A stretch of DNA of 64,000 bases from Ectopseudomonas alcaliphila (GCF_900101755.1 NZ_FNAE01000001.1:310001-374000); one strand, 5' to 3'. Shown: positions 18,640 through 27,751, counted from the stretch's first letter. The notes: generated by a model not told the origin, from the letters alone. A program made the numbers and translations.

Positions 18640-19839
18640 CTACAGATGCCTGCTGCCCTCTTGCACCCTACCCGCCCGCCACAAGGCCAACGGGCCCAGC
18701 GTCAGTAGCAGGCCCATCAGCGCGAACGCTGCCCACCAGCCGAGCAACTGTTGATCACCCAGGACGTCGAGGGTCATGCCGAACAGCAGCGGGCCGAGAA
18801 AGGCGCCGGTAAAGCCGGTACAGGAATACAGCGCCATCGCCGCACCACGGTGGCTGGCCGGGGCGACGCTGACCAGCCCGGCGGTCAGCGAGGCGGAGTC
18901 GGCGGTCACCGTCACCGCATAGAGCAGCACCAACACCAGCATCACCCAGAACGGCAATGCCGCGCCCAGGCCGACGACCGCCGCCAGCATCGCAGAGCTG
19001 AGCATCACCCCGATCAGCCAGCGCTGCCGACCGAAACGCAGCGCCAGCTCATTGCCCAGGATGCTCGACGGCATACCGATCAGCGTTGCCAGCATCGCCA
19101 CCCAGGTACCGGACAACCAGGGATCGACGCCCTGAAAATGCCCGGAGAACACCACGAAGGCCACCAGCCAGGCGCGCAGGGCGAACAGTTCCAGGTTGTG
19201 CATCGCGTAAGCCAGGCAGTAAGCCAACACCGCACGACTTTTCAGCGGTGCCAGATCCAGCAGATTGCGCGGCGCATGGACCACCACCGGTTTCGGCGCC
19301 AGCCCCCAATACACCAGCGCCCAGGCCAACAGCGCGCAGGCGCCACTGAGCAGCGCAGGCAGCTGCCAGCCACCGAGCGTGGCCAGTTCGCCGGATAGGG
19401 TGAAGGACAGCGCCGTGCCCAGGCCGAAGCTGGCGGTATAGAAGGCGATCGCCCGTGATTGCGAAGCGCCGTCGATACGCTCCGACAGTGCCTTGAGCCC
19501 CGGCATGTAGGTGCCCGCCAAGCCGATACCGGCCAGCACACGCCAGAGCAGCGCCGACCAGAAACCCTCGGCGAAGACGAAGCCGGCGCTGGCCACGGCC
19601 GTCAGCAGCATGGCCCACAGGTAGATCAGCCGGGCATCGTGGCGGTCGGTCAGGCCAGTGAGCACCGGCACGGCCAGCATGTAGCCGAGAAAGAAGCCAC
19701 CGCCGATCCAGCCGGCCTCGGTGTTGCTCAGTCCCCAGAGCGTCTGGAATTGCGGCAGCAACGCGGCGAACAGGGCAAAGCCAGCCATGCCCAGGGTTTC
19801 GGCCGTACACAGCAACAGGGTTATGCGGCGAGCGTTCAT
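18640..19839 (-). CDS. MFS transporter
   Basis: About 399 residues and 12 predicted membrane helices. The loop-2 motif typical of the superfamily is visible as GYMLAVPVLTGLTDRHDARLIY. It belongs to the YbfB/CynX-like drug or anion MFS groups, but the substrate is not assignable. I use ATG 19839 (MNARRITLLLCTAETLG); the frame extends 12 codons further without support. It faces the fumC unit and follows the same direction as the phn operon, 82 bases downstream of phnP's stop on the opposite side, so it could start its own transcript. Confidence 0.85.
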   Translation of the reverse strand: MNARRITLLLCTAETLGMAGFALFAALLPQFQTLWGLSNTEAGWIGGGFFLGYMLAVPVLTGLTDRHDARLIYLWAMLLTAVASAGFVFAEGFWSALLWRVLAGIGLAGTYMPGLKALSERIDGASQSRAIAFYTASFGLGTALSFTLSGELATLGGWQLPALLSGACALLAWALVYWGLAPKPVVVHAPRNLLDLAPLKSRAVLAYCLAYAMHNLELFALRAWLVAFVVFSGHFQGVDPWLSGTWVAMLATLIGMPSSILGNELALRFGRQRWLIGVMLSSAMLAAVVGLGAALPFWVMLVLVLLYAVTVTADSASLTAGLVSVAPASHRGAAMALYSCTGFTGAFLGPLLFGMTLDVLGDQQLLGWWAAFALMGLLLTLGPLALWRAGRVQEGSRHL

Positions 19840-19921
19840 GCTTTTCTTAAGGCAAGAAATCAGAAGGCTTTGCACTGTAACGGCAAAGCCGCGCGAATCG
19901 AAATATTTGGTTACACCAGGT

Positions 19922-20671
19922 TCAGAGCACCAGGCCGTCGCTGGCCAGGCTTACGCCGCTCGGCAGCGCCTCGGGGTGTTCCAGCAACCAGGCATCGAAG
20001 GCATGGCCGATATGGGTCAGCACCGCCTGCGTCGGCTGCAACCGCTCGATGACCTCCAGCGCGCGGGTCAGGTCGTTGTGGTTACGTGGTGCGACGGGTT
20101 GCGGCGCGGTGGAGCAATCGAGCACCAGCAGATCGAACGGCGCACGCAGCAGCTCGACGCAACTGGCCTCGGGCACGCCAACCGTATCGGTGAGGTAGGC
20201 GATGCGCCTGCCCTCGCCTTCAAGCAGGTAGCCGAAGGTGGGTTTGGAGTGATTCAGCGGCAGCGCGGTCACCCGCAACTCACCCAGCTGCCTGCGCTCG
20301 AAGGCCGCGAACGGCTGGCTGAAGTCGAGGATGCCGGGGTGTTTGTACAGATCGGCCAGACCTTCCGGGTCATCCGGGCCATGCACCGGAATCACCAGCC
20401 CCTGCCCCCAGCGCAAGTGCAGCAGGCCCTGGGCGTGATCGGCGTGGTAGTGGGTCTGCAGAATGCCGCTGAGGCTGTGCGGCGCGAAGCGCTCGGTGAG
20501 ATCGGTCAGGCCGCTGTCGAGCAGCCAGCGCTGCGCGCCGCATTCGATCAGCGCACAGCAGGGGCCACGTCTTCGCGAGGGATAGACGCGGGCGGCATCG
20601 CAGGCCGGGCAGCTGCAGTTGTACACCGGCACCTGGCGCGCATCACCGGTGCCGAGCAGGGTCAGGCGCAT
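19922..20671 (-). CDS. phnP: PhnP, cyclic ribosyl phosphate phosphodiesterase of the C-P lyase pathway
   Basis: It opens 5-phosphoribosyl-1,2-cyclic phosphate, the product left after phosphonate cleavage, to ribose 1,5-bisphosphate. The 249-residue metallo-beta-lactamase fold has HYHADH for the dinuclear metal site, plus an N-terminal Zn-binding Cys cluster (NCSCPACDAAR). The ATG at 20671 starts MRLTLLGTGDA and overlaps phnN by ten bases. It is the last gene of the operon. Its product is the substrate of PhnN. Confidence 0.94.
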   Translation of the reverse strand: MRLTLLGTGDARQVPVYNCSCPACDAARVYPSRRRGPCCALIECGAQRWLLDSGLTDLTERFAPHSLSGILQTHYHADHAQGLLHLRWGQGLVIPVHGPDDPEGLADLYKHPGILDFSQPFAAFERRQLGELRVTALPLNHSKPTFGYLLEGEGRRIAYLTDTVGVPEASCVELLRAPFDLLVLDCSTAPQPVAPRNHNDLTRALEVIERLQPTQAVLTHIGHAFDAWLLEHPEALPSGVSLASDGLVL

Positions 20672-21243
20672 TGGCGGGCCTCGTCGAGCAGTTGCAGCAG
20701 GCGGCTGACGGTTTGCGGCAGGGGGCCGGAATTGTCTAGAACGCAAATGTGCTCCTGCGCGACAGTCGCCGCTGAAGCGCCTCCCACAGTGCTAAAGCCG
20801 CGGCTGCGCGCCAGGCGCTGCTCGATCTGCTCCGGCGTCTCGCGGCCGCGAGCCAGCAGGCGCCGGCGCAACACCGCTTCGTCGACCTGCAGAAGAATCG
20901 CCAGCAGTTGCGGGTAGCGCTGGCGCGCAGCCTCAAGATGACCGCGCGAACCATTGATCAGCACATCCTGCCCGGCACTGAGCCAGTCATCGATCTCGCG
21001 CGGGATGCCGTAGGCCAGGCCATTGGCGCGCCAGCTCAGGGCGAAGGCGCCCTCGCCTTCCAGGCGCTCGAACTCGGCCGGGGTGACGCCCAGCGCATCC
21101 TCGCCGACGGACTCGGCACTACGGGTGATCACCCGCCGGGCGAAACGGCAGCCGTGCGCCTCCAGCGGCGCACGTGCGGCTTGCAACAGGCTGTCCTTGC
21201 CCGAGCCCGAAGGCCCCATCAGATAGATCAACCTGCCCTGCAT
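20662..21243 (-). CDS. phnN: PhnN, ribose 1,5-bisphosphokinase, with an in-frame REP insertion
   Basis: It phosphorylates ribose 1,5-bisphosphate to PRPP, recycling the ribose of the C-P lyase pathway. The 193-residue guanylate-kinase-like fold has Walker A GPSGSGKDS (residues 10-18). Near the C-terminus the residues STVGGASAATVAQ (about 150-162) are encoded by a REP sequence that is elsewhere intergenic. They interrupt the stretch between LARSRGF and HICVLDNSGPL where homologues have a short loop before D-N-SG. The frame stays open, so the protein is probably still made. It overlaps phnM by one base and phnP by ten. Confidence 0.9.
   Translation of the reverse strand: MQGRLIYLMGPSGSGKDSLLQAARAPLEAHGCRFARRVITRSAESVGEDALGVTPAEFERLEGEGAFALSWRANGLAYGIPREIDDWLSAGQDVLINGSRGHLEAARQRYPQLLAILLQVDEAVLRRRLLARGRETPEQIEQRLARSRGFSTVGGASAATVAQEHICVLDNSGPLPQTVSRLLQLLDEARQCA
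20764..20790. repeat. REP half-element inside phnN coding sequence
   Basis: The core CGCCGCTGAAGCGCCTCCCAC (20768-20788) is the same sequence, inverted, as the arms at 28561 and 52379. A degenerate second arm (TAAAGCCGCG) follows. It is read in phnN's frame as VGGASAATVA without a stop. Confidence 0.85.
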
Positions 21244-22388
21244 CAGAACACCCTTCGTGCTTGGCGCCACACCTGCTGGATCACCGGCTGCTCGCCATGC
21301 GCCCTGGCCTGCACCAGGTCGGCGCGCAGACCGACGCGGATCTCGCCGCGATCATCCATCCCGGCCGCCCTGGCCGGTGCGCGGCTCACGGTGGCGATGG
21401 CCGCAGGCAAATCATAGTCGTTGTCCTGCCCGGCGAGCAGCCACGCAGCATGCAACAGGCTGGCCGGATAGTAGTCGCTGGACAGGATATCCAGCACGCC
21501 ATGGCGCGCCAGTTCGGCGGCGGCGATATTGCCCGAGTGCGAACCGCCGCGCACCACGTTCGGCGCCCCCATCAGCACCTTGAGGCCCAGCTCGTGGCTG
21601 GCCCTGGCCGCTTCCAGGGTGGTAGGGAACTCGGCGATGGCCATGCCGAAGCCGGCCGACTCCTGCACATGGGCCAGGGTCGCGTCGTCGTGGCTGGCCA
21701 CCGAGATACCGCGACTGTGGCAGTCCTCGACGATGGCGCGGCGCTGGCGATCGCTATACTGGCGCGAGTTGGCGATCTGTTCCTGGAGGAAATCCTCCAT
21801 CTCCGCCGGGCTCAGGTGGTACTTGCCCATGTAGTACTCGCGGTACTTCTCCACCTTGGCGAACTGGCGCTGGCCGGGCGAGTGATCCATCACCGACACC
21901 AGCGCCACCAGCGGGTGCTCGACCAGGTCGCGATAGATCGTCAGAGCATCGGGATGGCACAGCTCGCAGCGCAGGTGCAGGCGGTGCTCGGCGCGGGTCT
22001 GTCCGGCCGCCTCGCTGGCGGCGATGGCTTCGATCATCGCCGGCAACTGCTGCATGCGCCGCCCACGCGGGTTGATGTCGCCGATGGACAGGGCATCGAA
22101 CACCGTGGTGATGCCGGCGGCGACGATCTGTGCATCGTGAGTCAGCACCGCCGAGGCCGACGGCCAGTCCACGCCGGGACGCGGGCTCATATGCTTTTCC
22201 AGGTTGTCGGTGTGCAGCTCCACCAGCCCCGGCAGCAGGTAATCCCCCCCGAGATCCTGGACCTGCGGCAGGCGGCTGGCGCCCTCGTCCACGGCGGCGA
22301 TCAGCCCGTCACGCAGCAGCAGGGTGCCGAGGAACTCGCGCTCGGCGGTGACGACACGGGCGTTGCTGAGAATCTGTTCAGACGACAT
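21243..22388 (-). CDS. phnM: PhnM, RPn triphosphate diphosphohydrolase
   Basis: An amidohydrolase-fold enzyme of 381 residues that removes pyrophosphate from alpha-D-ribose-1-phosphonate 5-triphosphate to give the substrate of PhnJ. The metal-site motif HTDNLEKH follows PGLVELHTD, and [10 protein letters not shown] and [13 protein letters not shown] are family signatures. It overlaps phnL by 11 bases and its stop touches the phnN start (shared A). Confidence 0.95.
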   Translation of the reverse strand: MSSEQILSNARVVTAEREFLGTLLLRDGLIAAVDEGASRLPQVQDLGGDYLLPGLVELHTDNLEKHMSPRPGVDWPSASAVLTHDAQIVAAGITTVFDALSIGDINPRGRRMQQLPAMIEAIAASEAAGQTRAEHRLHLRCELCHPDALTIYRDLVEHPLVALVSVMDHSPGQRQFAKVEKYREYYMGKYHLSPAEMEDFLQEQIANSRQYSDRQRRAIVEDCHSRGISVASHDDATLAHVQESAGFGMAIAEFPTTLEAARASHELGLKVLMGAPNVVRGGSHSGNIAAAELARHGVLDILSSDYYPASLLHAAWLLAGQDNDYDLPAAIATVSRAPARAAGMDDRGEIRVGLRADLVQARAHGEQPVIQQVWRQARRVF

Positions 22389-23094
22389 AGACGTACTCCG
22401 GTTGCGCAGCGGCGGCGCTCATGTCGAGGTAACGATCGGCCACTGCCTCGCGGGCGCTGCGGTCGTGGAAAATACCGATCAGCGCGCTGCCGGCTGCCTT
22501 GGCCTCATTGATCAGCTCCAGCACCACCTGGCGGTTGGTGTCGTCCAGCGAGGCGGTGGGTTCGTCGAGCAGCAGCACCGGCCACTCGACCATGAAGCCG
22601 CGGGCGATGTTGACGCGTTGCTGCTCGCCGCCGGAGAAGGTGCCCGGCGCCAGTTGCCACAGCGCCTCGGGAATATTCAGGCGCGCCAGCAGCGCCTTGG
22701 CCCGCGCCTCGGCGTCACTGCGCGCCCAGCCACGCGACAGCGCCGGCTCCATCACCACGTCCAGCGTCGAGACGCGCGGAATCACCCGCAGGAACTGGCT
22801 GACGTAGCCCAGGCTCTGCCGGCGCACCGCCAGCACCTGGCGTGGCTCGGCGCCGACCAGTTCGACCCAGCTGCCTGCATGGCAAATGCGGATGCTGCCG
22901 CCGGCGGCCAGGTAGTTGCCGTACAGGGTGCGTAGCAGCGTGGATTTGCCGGCACCAGACTGGCCGTGCAGCACCAGACACTCGCCGCCGCGCACGGCAA
23001 AATTCAGGTCACGCAGCACCTGCAGGACGACGCCGTTCTGCTGGTGCAGGGTGAAGGTCTTGCTGAGGCCGCTGACCTCGATCAGGTTGTTCAT
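22378..23094 (-). CDS. phnL: PhnL, ABC-type ATPase subunit of the C-P lyase system
   Basis: It is an ATP-binding protein with no membrane partner; with PhnK it docks on the PhnGHIJ core, and PhnG/H/I/L together make the ribose-phosphonate triphosphate. The 238 residues contain Walker [10 protein letters not shown], signature [15 protein letters not shown] and Walker [12 protein letters not shown]. Start ATG 23094 ([14 protein letters not shown]). A REPIN fills most of the gap to phnK, the only sizeable gap in the phnG-P part. Confidence 0.94.
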   Translation of the reverse strand: MNNLIEVSGLSKTFTLHQQNGVVLQVLRDLNFAVRGGECLVLHGQSGAGKSTLLRTLYGNYLAAGGSIRICHAGSWVELVGAEPRQVLAVRRQSLGYVSQFLRVIPRVSTLDVVMEPALSRGWARSDAEARAKALLARLNIPEALWQLAPGTFSGGEQQRVNIARGFMVEWPVLLLDEPTASLDDTNRQVVLELINEAKAAGSALIGIFHDRSAREAVADRYLDMSAAAAQPEYVYVV

Positions 23095-23114
23095 GGTCAA
23101 TAATCTCTGCGTGC

Positions 23115-23167
23115 GTGGGAGGGGCTTTAGCCGCGACAAAAGGGGTCGCGGCTAAAGCCCCTCCCAC
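23115..23167. repeat. REPIN between phnK and phnL
   Basis: Inverted arms GTGGGAGGGGCTTTAGCC... and complement with an 8-base centre. It separates phnK from phnL within the operon. Confidence 0.88.
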
Positions 23168-23176
23168 AAGACGGAA

Positions 23177-23986
23177 TCAAGGCTGCAACACCGACGACAC
23201 CAGCAGCTGCGAATAGGGATGCTGCGGGTCGTCGAGAATCTGGTCGGTCAGCCCCGCCTCCACCACGCGCGAGCGGCGCATCACCATCAGGCGGTCGGCC
23301 AACAGGCGCGCCACCGCCAGGTCGTGGGTGACGATCACCACCGCCAGGTCCAGTTCGCGCACCAGGCCGCGCAGCAGGTCGAGCAGGCGCGCCTGCACCG
23401 ATACGTCCAATCCGCCGGTGGGTTCGTCCATAAATACCAGGCGCGGCGCGGAGACCAGGTTGCGGGCGATCTGCAGGCGCTGCTGCATGCCGCCGGAGAA
23501 GGTGCGCGGCAGGTCATCGATACGCGCCGGGTCGATCTCCACCTGGCTCAGCCAGTCGAGACCGGCGGCGCGCAGCTCGCCGTAGTGGCGCACGCCCTGG
23601 GCCATCAGCCGCTCGCCGATATTGGCGCCGGCCGACACCGCCATGCGCAGGCCGTCACGCGGGTTCTGCTCGACGAAGCCCCACTCGGTACGCAGCAGCG
23701 TGCGCCGCTCGGCCTCGCTGGCGCTGTACAGATCGAGCCACTGGCCGTCGCGAGCGCGATAACTCACCGCGCCGCGATCCGGCGGGCAGCGCCCGGAGAG
23801 CAGGCTGAGCAAGGTGGACTTGCCCGAGCCGGACTCGCCGACGATGCCCAGCACCTCGCCGGGATAGAGGTCGAAACTCACCCCCTGGCAGCCCTTGTCC
23901 GGGCCGTACAGACGGGTCAGGTCGCGCGCCGAGAACAGCGGCTCGGTCGCTGCCACTGCAGGTTGCAGACGTTCGGCGGCGCTCAT
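23177..23986 (-). CDS. phnK: PhnK, ABC-type ATPase subunit of C-P lyase
   Basis: It binds the PhnGHIJ core next to PhnJ and is needed for phosphonate breakdown. The 269 residues hold Walker A GESGSGKST, signature FSGGMQQRLQIARNL and Walker B LVFMDEPTGGLD, as in oligopeptide-type ABC ATPases. ATG 23986 overlaps the phnJ stop by four bases (ATGA); the long frame upstream is shadow. The N-terminus has a short extra stretch (MSAAERLQPAVAATEP) before the domain begins. Confidence 0.94.
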   Translation of the reverse strand: MSAAERLQPAVAATEPLFSARDLTRLYGPDKGCQGVSFDLYPGEVLGIVGESGSGKSTLLSLLSGRCPPDRGAVSYRARDGQWLDLYSASEAERRTLLRTEWGFVEQNPRDGLRMAVSAGANIGERLMAQGVRHYGELRAAGLDWLSQVEIDPARIDDLPRTFSGGMQQRLQIARNLVSAPRLVFMDEPTGGLDVSVQARLLDLLRGLVRELDLAVVIVTHDLAVARLLADRLMVMRRSRVVEAGLTDQILDDPQHPYSQLLVSSVLQP

Positions 23987-24861
23987 TGCAGGTTCTCCTC
24001 GAGGCGCTCGGTGCGCTGGCGGCAGTAGTCGGTGTCGGAGCAGACGTAGCGCTTGCTGCCGGCATCGTCGACGATCAGCTCGTCGAGGAAGGACTCGCTG
24101 CTGCCACAGAAGGCGCAGCACTCGTCCCAGCGCTGCACGGCGAAGGGGTGATCCTCGAAGTCCAGACTCACCACGCGGGTAAAGGGCGGCACCGCGTAGA
24201 GGCGCTTCTCACGGCCGGCGCCGAACAGCATCAGCGCCGGGCTCATGTCCAGTTTGGGGTTGTCGAATTTCGGGATCGGCGACGGGTCCATCACGTAGCG
24301 CTCGTCCACCGTCACCGGGTAGGCGTAGGCGGTGGCGATATGGCCGAAGGTGGCGATGTCCTCGTACAGTTTCACGTGCATCACGCCGTAGTCCTCCAGC
24401 GCATGCATGGTCCGTGTCTCCTGCTCGCTGGGCTCGATAAAGCGCAGCGGCTCGGGGATGGGCACCTGGTAGACCATGATCTGCCCGGCCGACAGCGGGG
24501 TTTCCGGGATACGGTGGCGGGTCTGGATCACGCTGGCCTCCACCGTGCGTTCGGTGGTGGCGACGCCTGCGGTGCGGGCGAAGAAGCGGCGAATCGATAC
24601 CGCATTGGTGGTGTCGTCGGCGCCCTGGTCGATCACCTTGAGCACATCGTCCGCGCCGAGAATGGCGGCGGTCAGCTGCATGCCGCCGGTGCCCCAGCCG
24701 TAGGGCAGCGGCATCTCGCGGCCGCCAAAAGGCACCTGGTAGCCGGGGATCGCCACCGCCTTGAGCAGGCCGCGGCGGATCATGCGCTTGGTCTGCTCAT
24801 CCAGATAGGCGAAGTTGTAGGCCGACGCCTCGCGGGCGCCGCTTACGGTACAAGCGTTCAT
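23983..24861 (-). CDS. phnJ: PhnJ, radical-SAM C-P bond lyase
   Basis: This is the catalytic subunit that cleaves the carbon-phosphorus bond of ribose-1-phosphonate 5-phosphate by radical chemistry, releasing the alkane. The 292 residues include the unusual Cys pattern CX2CX21CX5C near the C-terminus (CAFCGSS...VCSDTDYC), where PhnJ binds its [4Fe-4S] cluster, and the catalytic Gly region further upstream. It overlaps phnI by one base and phnK by four. Confidence 0.97.
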   Translation of the reverse strand: MNACTVSGAREASAYNFAYLDEQTKRMIRRGLLKAVAIPGYQVPFGGREMPLPYGWGTGGMQLTAAILGADDVLKVIDQGADDTTNAVSIRRFFARTAGVATTERTVEASVIQTRHRIPETPLSAGQIMVYQVPIPEPLRFIEPSEQETRTMHALEDYGVMHVKLYEDIATFGHIATAYAYPVTVDERYVMDPSPIPKFDNPKLDMSPALMLFGAGREKRLYAVPPFTRVVSLDFEDHPFAVQRWDECCAFCGSSESFLDELIVDDAGSKRYVCSDTDYCRQRTERLEENLQ

Positions 24862-25937
24862 CAGCGGTTCTCCTCTGCCGGCGCCTGGCGGCGCAGCTTG
24901 CGGATCAGTTCCAGTTCGGCCTGGAAGTCGACGTAGTGCGGCAATTTCAGGTGCGAGACGAAGCCGGCAGCCTCGACGTTGTCGCAGTGCATCAGCACGA
25001 ATTCCTCCTCCTGCGCCGGGCCCTGCACTTCCTCGCCGTACTCACTGGCACGCAGGGCACGGTCGACCAGGGCCATGCCCATCGCCTTGCGCTCGGCGTA
25101 ACCGAAGGTCAGGCCGTAGCCGCGGGTGAACTGCGCCTGCTCGGCGCTTTCACCGACGAACTGGTTGACCATCTCGCACTCGGTGATTTCGATGTCGCCC
25201 AGCGGCACGGCGAAACCCAGTTCGGCGGGCGTCATCCATACCTCGACGTCGCCGATGCGAATCTCCCCGGCGAAGGGGTGATTGCGCCCATAACCACGCT
25301 GAGTGGAATAACCCAGCGCCAGCAGAAAACCTTCGTCGCCACGGGCAAGTGCCTGCAGGCGCTCGGCACGCTTGGAGGGAAAGGCCAGCGGCTCGCGGGT
25401 GATGTCCGGTACCGGCGCGCCGTCATCCTGCTCGCGGGCCATCAGGCCTTCGCCTGCGAGAAAATCCAGTACTCGCGGACAGGGCTTGGGCTCATCGCTG
25501 AGAGTGGTTTCCGGCGCCGGATACTCGCCCTCGGCCAGCAGGGCGAAGTCCAGCAGGCGGTGGGTGTAATCGAAGGTCGGGCCGAGCAGCTGACCGCCGG
25601 GCAGGTCCTTGAAGGTGGCGGAGATGCGCCGCTCCAGCTGCATCTGCGTGGTGTCCAGCGGCTCGCTGGCACCGAAACGTGGCAGCGTGGTGCGGTAGGC
25701 GCGCAGCAGGAAGATGGCCTCCATCAGATCGCCAGCCGCCTGTTTGATCGCCAGCGCGGCCAGCTCCTCGTCATACAGCGAGCCTTCGCTCATGACGCGT
25801 GCCACGGCCAGCGGCAACTGTTGACGAACCTGTTCCATGCCCAGCTCGGCGACAGCAGCATCGCCACGGCGACGGTTGGCCAGCAGTTGATGGGCGTTGT
25901 CGATGGCGCGTTCGCCACCCTTGACGGCGACATACAT
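24861..25937 (-). CDS. phnI: PhnI, nucleosidase/core subunit of C-P lyase
   Basis: PhnI displaces adenine from ATP and, with PhnG, PhnH and PhnL, attaches the phosphonate to ribose triphosphate. The 358-residue protein has the family's MYVAVKGGERAIDNAH start and LLANRRRGD segment, and ends with the HVDF/HYVDFQAELELIRKLR region. It touches phnH and phnJ by single-base overlaps, as expected for subunits of one complex. Confidence 0.96.
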   Translation of the reverse strand: MYVAVKGGERAIDNAHQLLANRRRGDAAVAELGMEQVRQQLPLAVARVMSEGSLYDEELAALAIKQAAGDLMEAIFLLRAYRTTLPRFGASEPLDTTQMQLERRISATFKDLPGGQLLGPTFDYTHRLLDFALLAEGEYPAPETTLSDEPKPCPRVLDFLAGEGLMAREQDDGAPVPDITREPLAFPSKRAERLQALARGDEGFLLALGYSTQRGYGRNHPFAGEIRIGDVEVWMTPAELGFAVPLGDIEITECEMVNQFVGESAEQAQFTRGYGLTFGYAERKAMGMALVDRALRASEYGEEVQGPAQEEEFVLMHCDNVEAAGFVSHLKLPHYVDFQAELELIRKLRRQAPAEENR

Positions 25938-26551
25938 CAGGCAGCCTCCTCGTTTTCGATCAGCACGCGGGTGCTGCGCGGCAAGCCGATGACTTCGCCG
26001 CTTGCCGCGAAGAAGCAGTCCAGGCCACGGGGAAAGGCGTTGCGCGCCTGGCGCTGCTGCCAGAACGAGGCCGGCAATGGCAGGCTGACACTGCGCACAT
26101 CCTTGATGCCCGGACCGCGCCAGCGCAGGGCTGGGCCGGCGTGCAGATCGTCGAGTTGAATGAGCAGCGTGCAGGACTGATCCGGGTAGCGTTCGCTGCC
26201 GTTGTCGAAGTCCGACAGATCATCCAGCTCGCTTTCGTCGAGCAGGGCGAACAGGGCGATCTCGCGCTCGGCGACGATCGGGCAGCCGCAGTGGAAGGCC
26301 AGGTTGGCGCGGATCAGCGGCGTATCGAAGCGCGGCGCCAGCCATAGCGGCGTGTCGCTGTCGAGAAAGGCCAGGCACAGGCCATAGGTGGCCGGCGCCA
26401 GGTCGCCCAGGGTGTGGGCGCGCGCCATCGGCTGGGCCAGGCCGGGTTCGGCCAGGGCAGCGAGGGCAGCGCGGAAGCTGACCTGGGCATCCAGCACCGG
26501 GTCGTCGAAAGCCGGTTGCAGCCAGTGCGAGCTGTGCGGCGTAGTCATCAA
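25937..26551 (-). CDS. phnH: PhnH, core subunit of C-P lyase
   Basis: A 204-residue subunit of the (PhnGHIJ)2 complex. It begins LQPAFDDPVLDAQVSFRAALAALAEPG and contains FHCGCPIVAEREIALFALLD, both diagnostic. Start ATG 26551 overlaps phnG's stop by four bases; a second Met follows directly. No catalytic residues of its own are established for the family. Confidence 0.95.
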   Translation of the reverse strand: MMTTPHSSHWLQPAFDDPVLDAQVSFRAALAALAEPGLAQPMARAHTLGDLAPATYGLCLAFLDSDTPLWLAPRFDTPLIRANLAFHCGCPIVAEREIALFALLDESELDDLSDFDNGSERYPDQSCTLLIQLDDLHAGPALRWRGPGIKDVRSVSLPLPASFWQQRQARNAFPRGLDCFFAASGEVIGLPRSTRVLIENEEAA

Positions 26552-26997
26552 TCCTCTCCTCTGACCAGGGTGAAGAACTCCACCTGGGTGGTGGCAGTAC
26601 GGGCGGCCCGGGCCAGGCGTTGTTCACGCTGCTGGCGGGCCAGGGGTTCGATCAGGTCACTGAGCCAGCGCGCCTGGTCGCTGCCCTGCAGGTGAGCGTC
26701 GGCCAGCGCCGCCAGCTCGGCGCGGCGCTTGTCGCGGCCGGCCAGGTAGCTGTAGCCGGTGCGGCCGTCGGCCAGGCGCACCACGCAGCGGGTCACGGTC
26801 ATCTCGCCGAGGTTGAAGGCGCTGCCGGTGCCGCCCATGCGCCCGCGCACCAGGGTCATACCCACCTCGGGCGCGCGGATCAGCTGATAGGCGCTGTCCT
26901 TGAGCGCCGCCTCATGGCTATCGAGGGCCTGGCCGGCACGGGCCAGCACGCCCATCCAGCGCTGTCGCGCGGTGGTGTTCGGATCATGGTCGTTCAT
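26548..26997 (-). CDS. phnG: PhnG, core subunit of C-P lyase
   Basis: About 149 residues with the PhnG pattern RQRWMGVLARA, PEVGMTLVRGRMGGTGSAFNLGEMTVTRCVVRL and GRTGYSYLAGRDKRRAELAALADA. PhnG takes part with PhnH, PhnI and PhnL in forming the ribose-phosphonate adduct. I choose ATG 26997, which has GGAG six bases upstream; the ATG at 27009 overlaps the phnF stop. Confidence 0.95.
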   Translation of the reverse strand: MNDHDPNTTARQRWMGVLARAGQALDSHEAALKDSAYQLIRAPEVGMTLVRGRMGGTGSAFNLGEMTVTRCVVRLADGRTGYSYLAGRDKRRAELAALADAHLQGSDQARWLSDLIEPLARQQREQRLARAARTATTQVEFFTLVRGED

Positions 26998-27008
26998 GCG
27001 GGTCTCCA

Positions 27009-27713
27009 TCAGGTCGCTACCTGGTACTGGAAGCGGTCGGCACGACTGCTGGACTGCGCCAGCTCCACGGCACGACCGGCGGGATCGCGGGACAGGGTGA
27101 GTACGCTGAGCAGCGGCGCATGGCGCGGCATCAGCAGGTGCGCGGCCTCCTCGCGACTGGGCAGGCGCGCGCCAATCAGGCTGAAGGTGCGCGCCAGGGG
27201 CAAGTCGCGCTCGGCCAGGTACTGGCGCAACGAGCCGCCCTGGTAGTCGGCGAGAAGCGGCGCCAGGCTGGCGCAGAAGCGGTGGCGGATCAGGCTCAGC
27301 GGCTGACCCTCGAGCAGGCGCAGGGTGGCCAGTTCGATCAGCTCGCTACCCTCGGGCAGTTGCAGATGGCGGCACTCCTCGCTGGTAGCGGTGCGGCGCA
27401 GGTTCTCGATCAGTCTCGCTTCGACACGGTGGCCAAGCGCCGATAGCGACTGACTGAAGGCGCTGCCCGCCTCCACCGGATACACCAGCGGTCTGGCCAG
27501 CACCTGGGTGCCCTTGCCCTGGCGGCGCAGCAGGCGGCCTTCGAGCACCAGTTCGTCCACGGCGCGACGCAGGGTGTGGCGGTTGACCGAGAAGCGCGCG
27601 GCCAGCTGCATCTCGCCCGGCAGGTAGTCACCAGGGCTCATGCGCTGCACGTCTTCGCGCAGCACGGCGGCCAGTTCGCGGTACAGCGGTTCGCTTTGTC
27701 TAGACAAGTTCAT
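27009..27713 (-). CDS. phnF: PhnF, GntR/HutC-family regulator of phosphonate genes
   Basis: A 234-residue repressor with an N-terminal winged helix (PGDYLPGEMQLAARFSVNRHTLRRAVDELVLEGRL) and a UTRA effector domain, the HutC subfamily layout. It sits between the transporter genes and the lyase core, as in E. coli. A palindrome TTGTCTAGACAA, matching the subfamily's GTNTANAC operator core, lies over codons 3-6 of phnF, and a similar one lies before phnC; autoregulation is likely. The frame continues upstream to 28229 as a shadow of phnE. Effector unknown. Confidence 0.93.
   Translation of the reverse strand: MNLSRQSEPLYRELAAVLREDVQRMSPGDYLPGEMQLAARFSVNRHTLRRAVDELVLEGRLLRRQGKGTQVLARPLVYPVEAGSAFSQSLSALGHRVEARLIENLRRTATSEECRHLQLPEGSELIELATLRLLEGQPLSLIRHRFCASLAPLLADYQGGSLRQYLAERDLPLARTFSLIGARLPSREEAAHLLMPRHAPLLSVLTLSRDPAGRAVELAQSSSRADRFQYQVAT
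27696..27707. promoter_or_regulatory. Candidate PhnF operator at the phnF start
   Basis: The perfect 12-bp palindrome TTGTCTAGACAA contains GTCTAGAC, fitting the GT-N-TA-N-AC core bound by HutC-subfamily regulators. It overlaps the first codons of phnF, right after a terminator-like hairpin. Confidence 0.55.
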
Positions 27714-27718
27714 CGTTT

Positions 27719-27741
27719 GAAAAGGGCGCACGCAGGCGCCC
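27719..27741 (-). terminator. Terminator-like hairpin between phnE and phnF
   Basis: On the minus strand GGGCGC-CTGCGT-GCGCCC is followed by TTTTC, in the 38-base phnE-phnF gap. A 6-bp all-GC stem and short T run suggest a weak terminator or attenuator that would lower expression of the lyase genes relative to the transporter. Confidence 0.55.
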
Positions 27742-27751
27742 TCCCTCTCCT

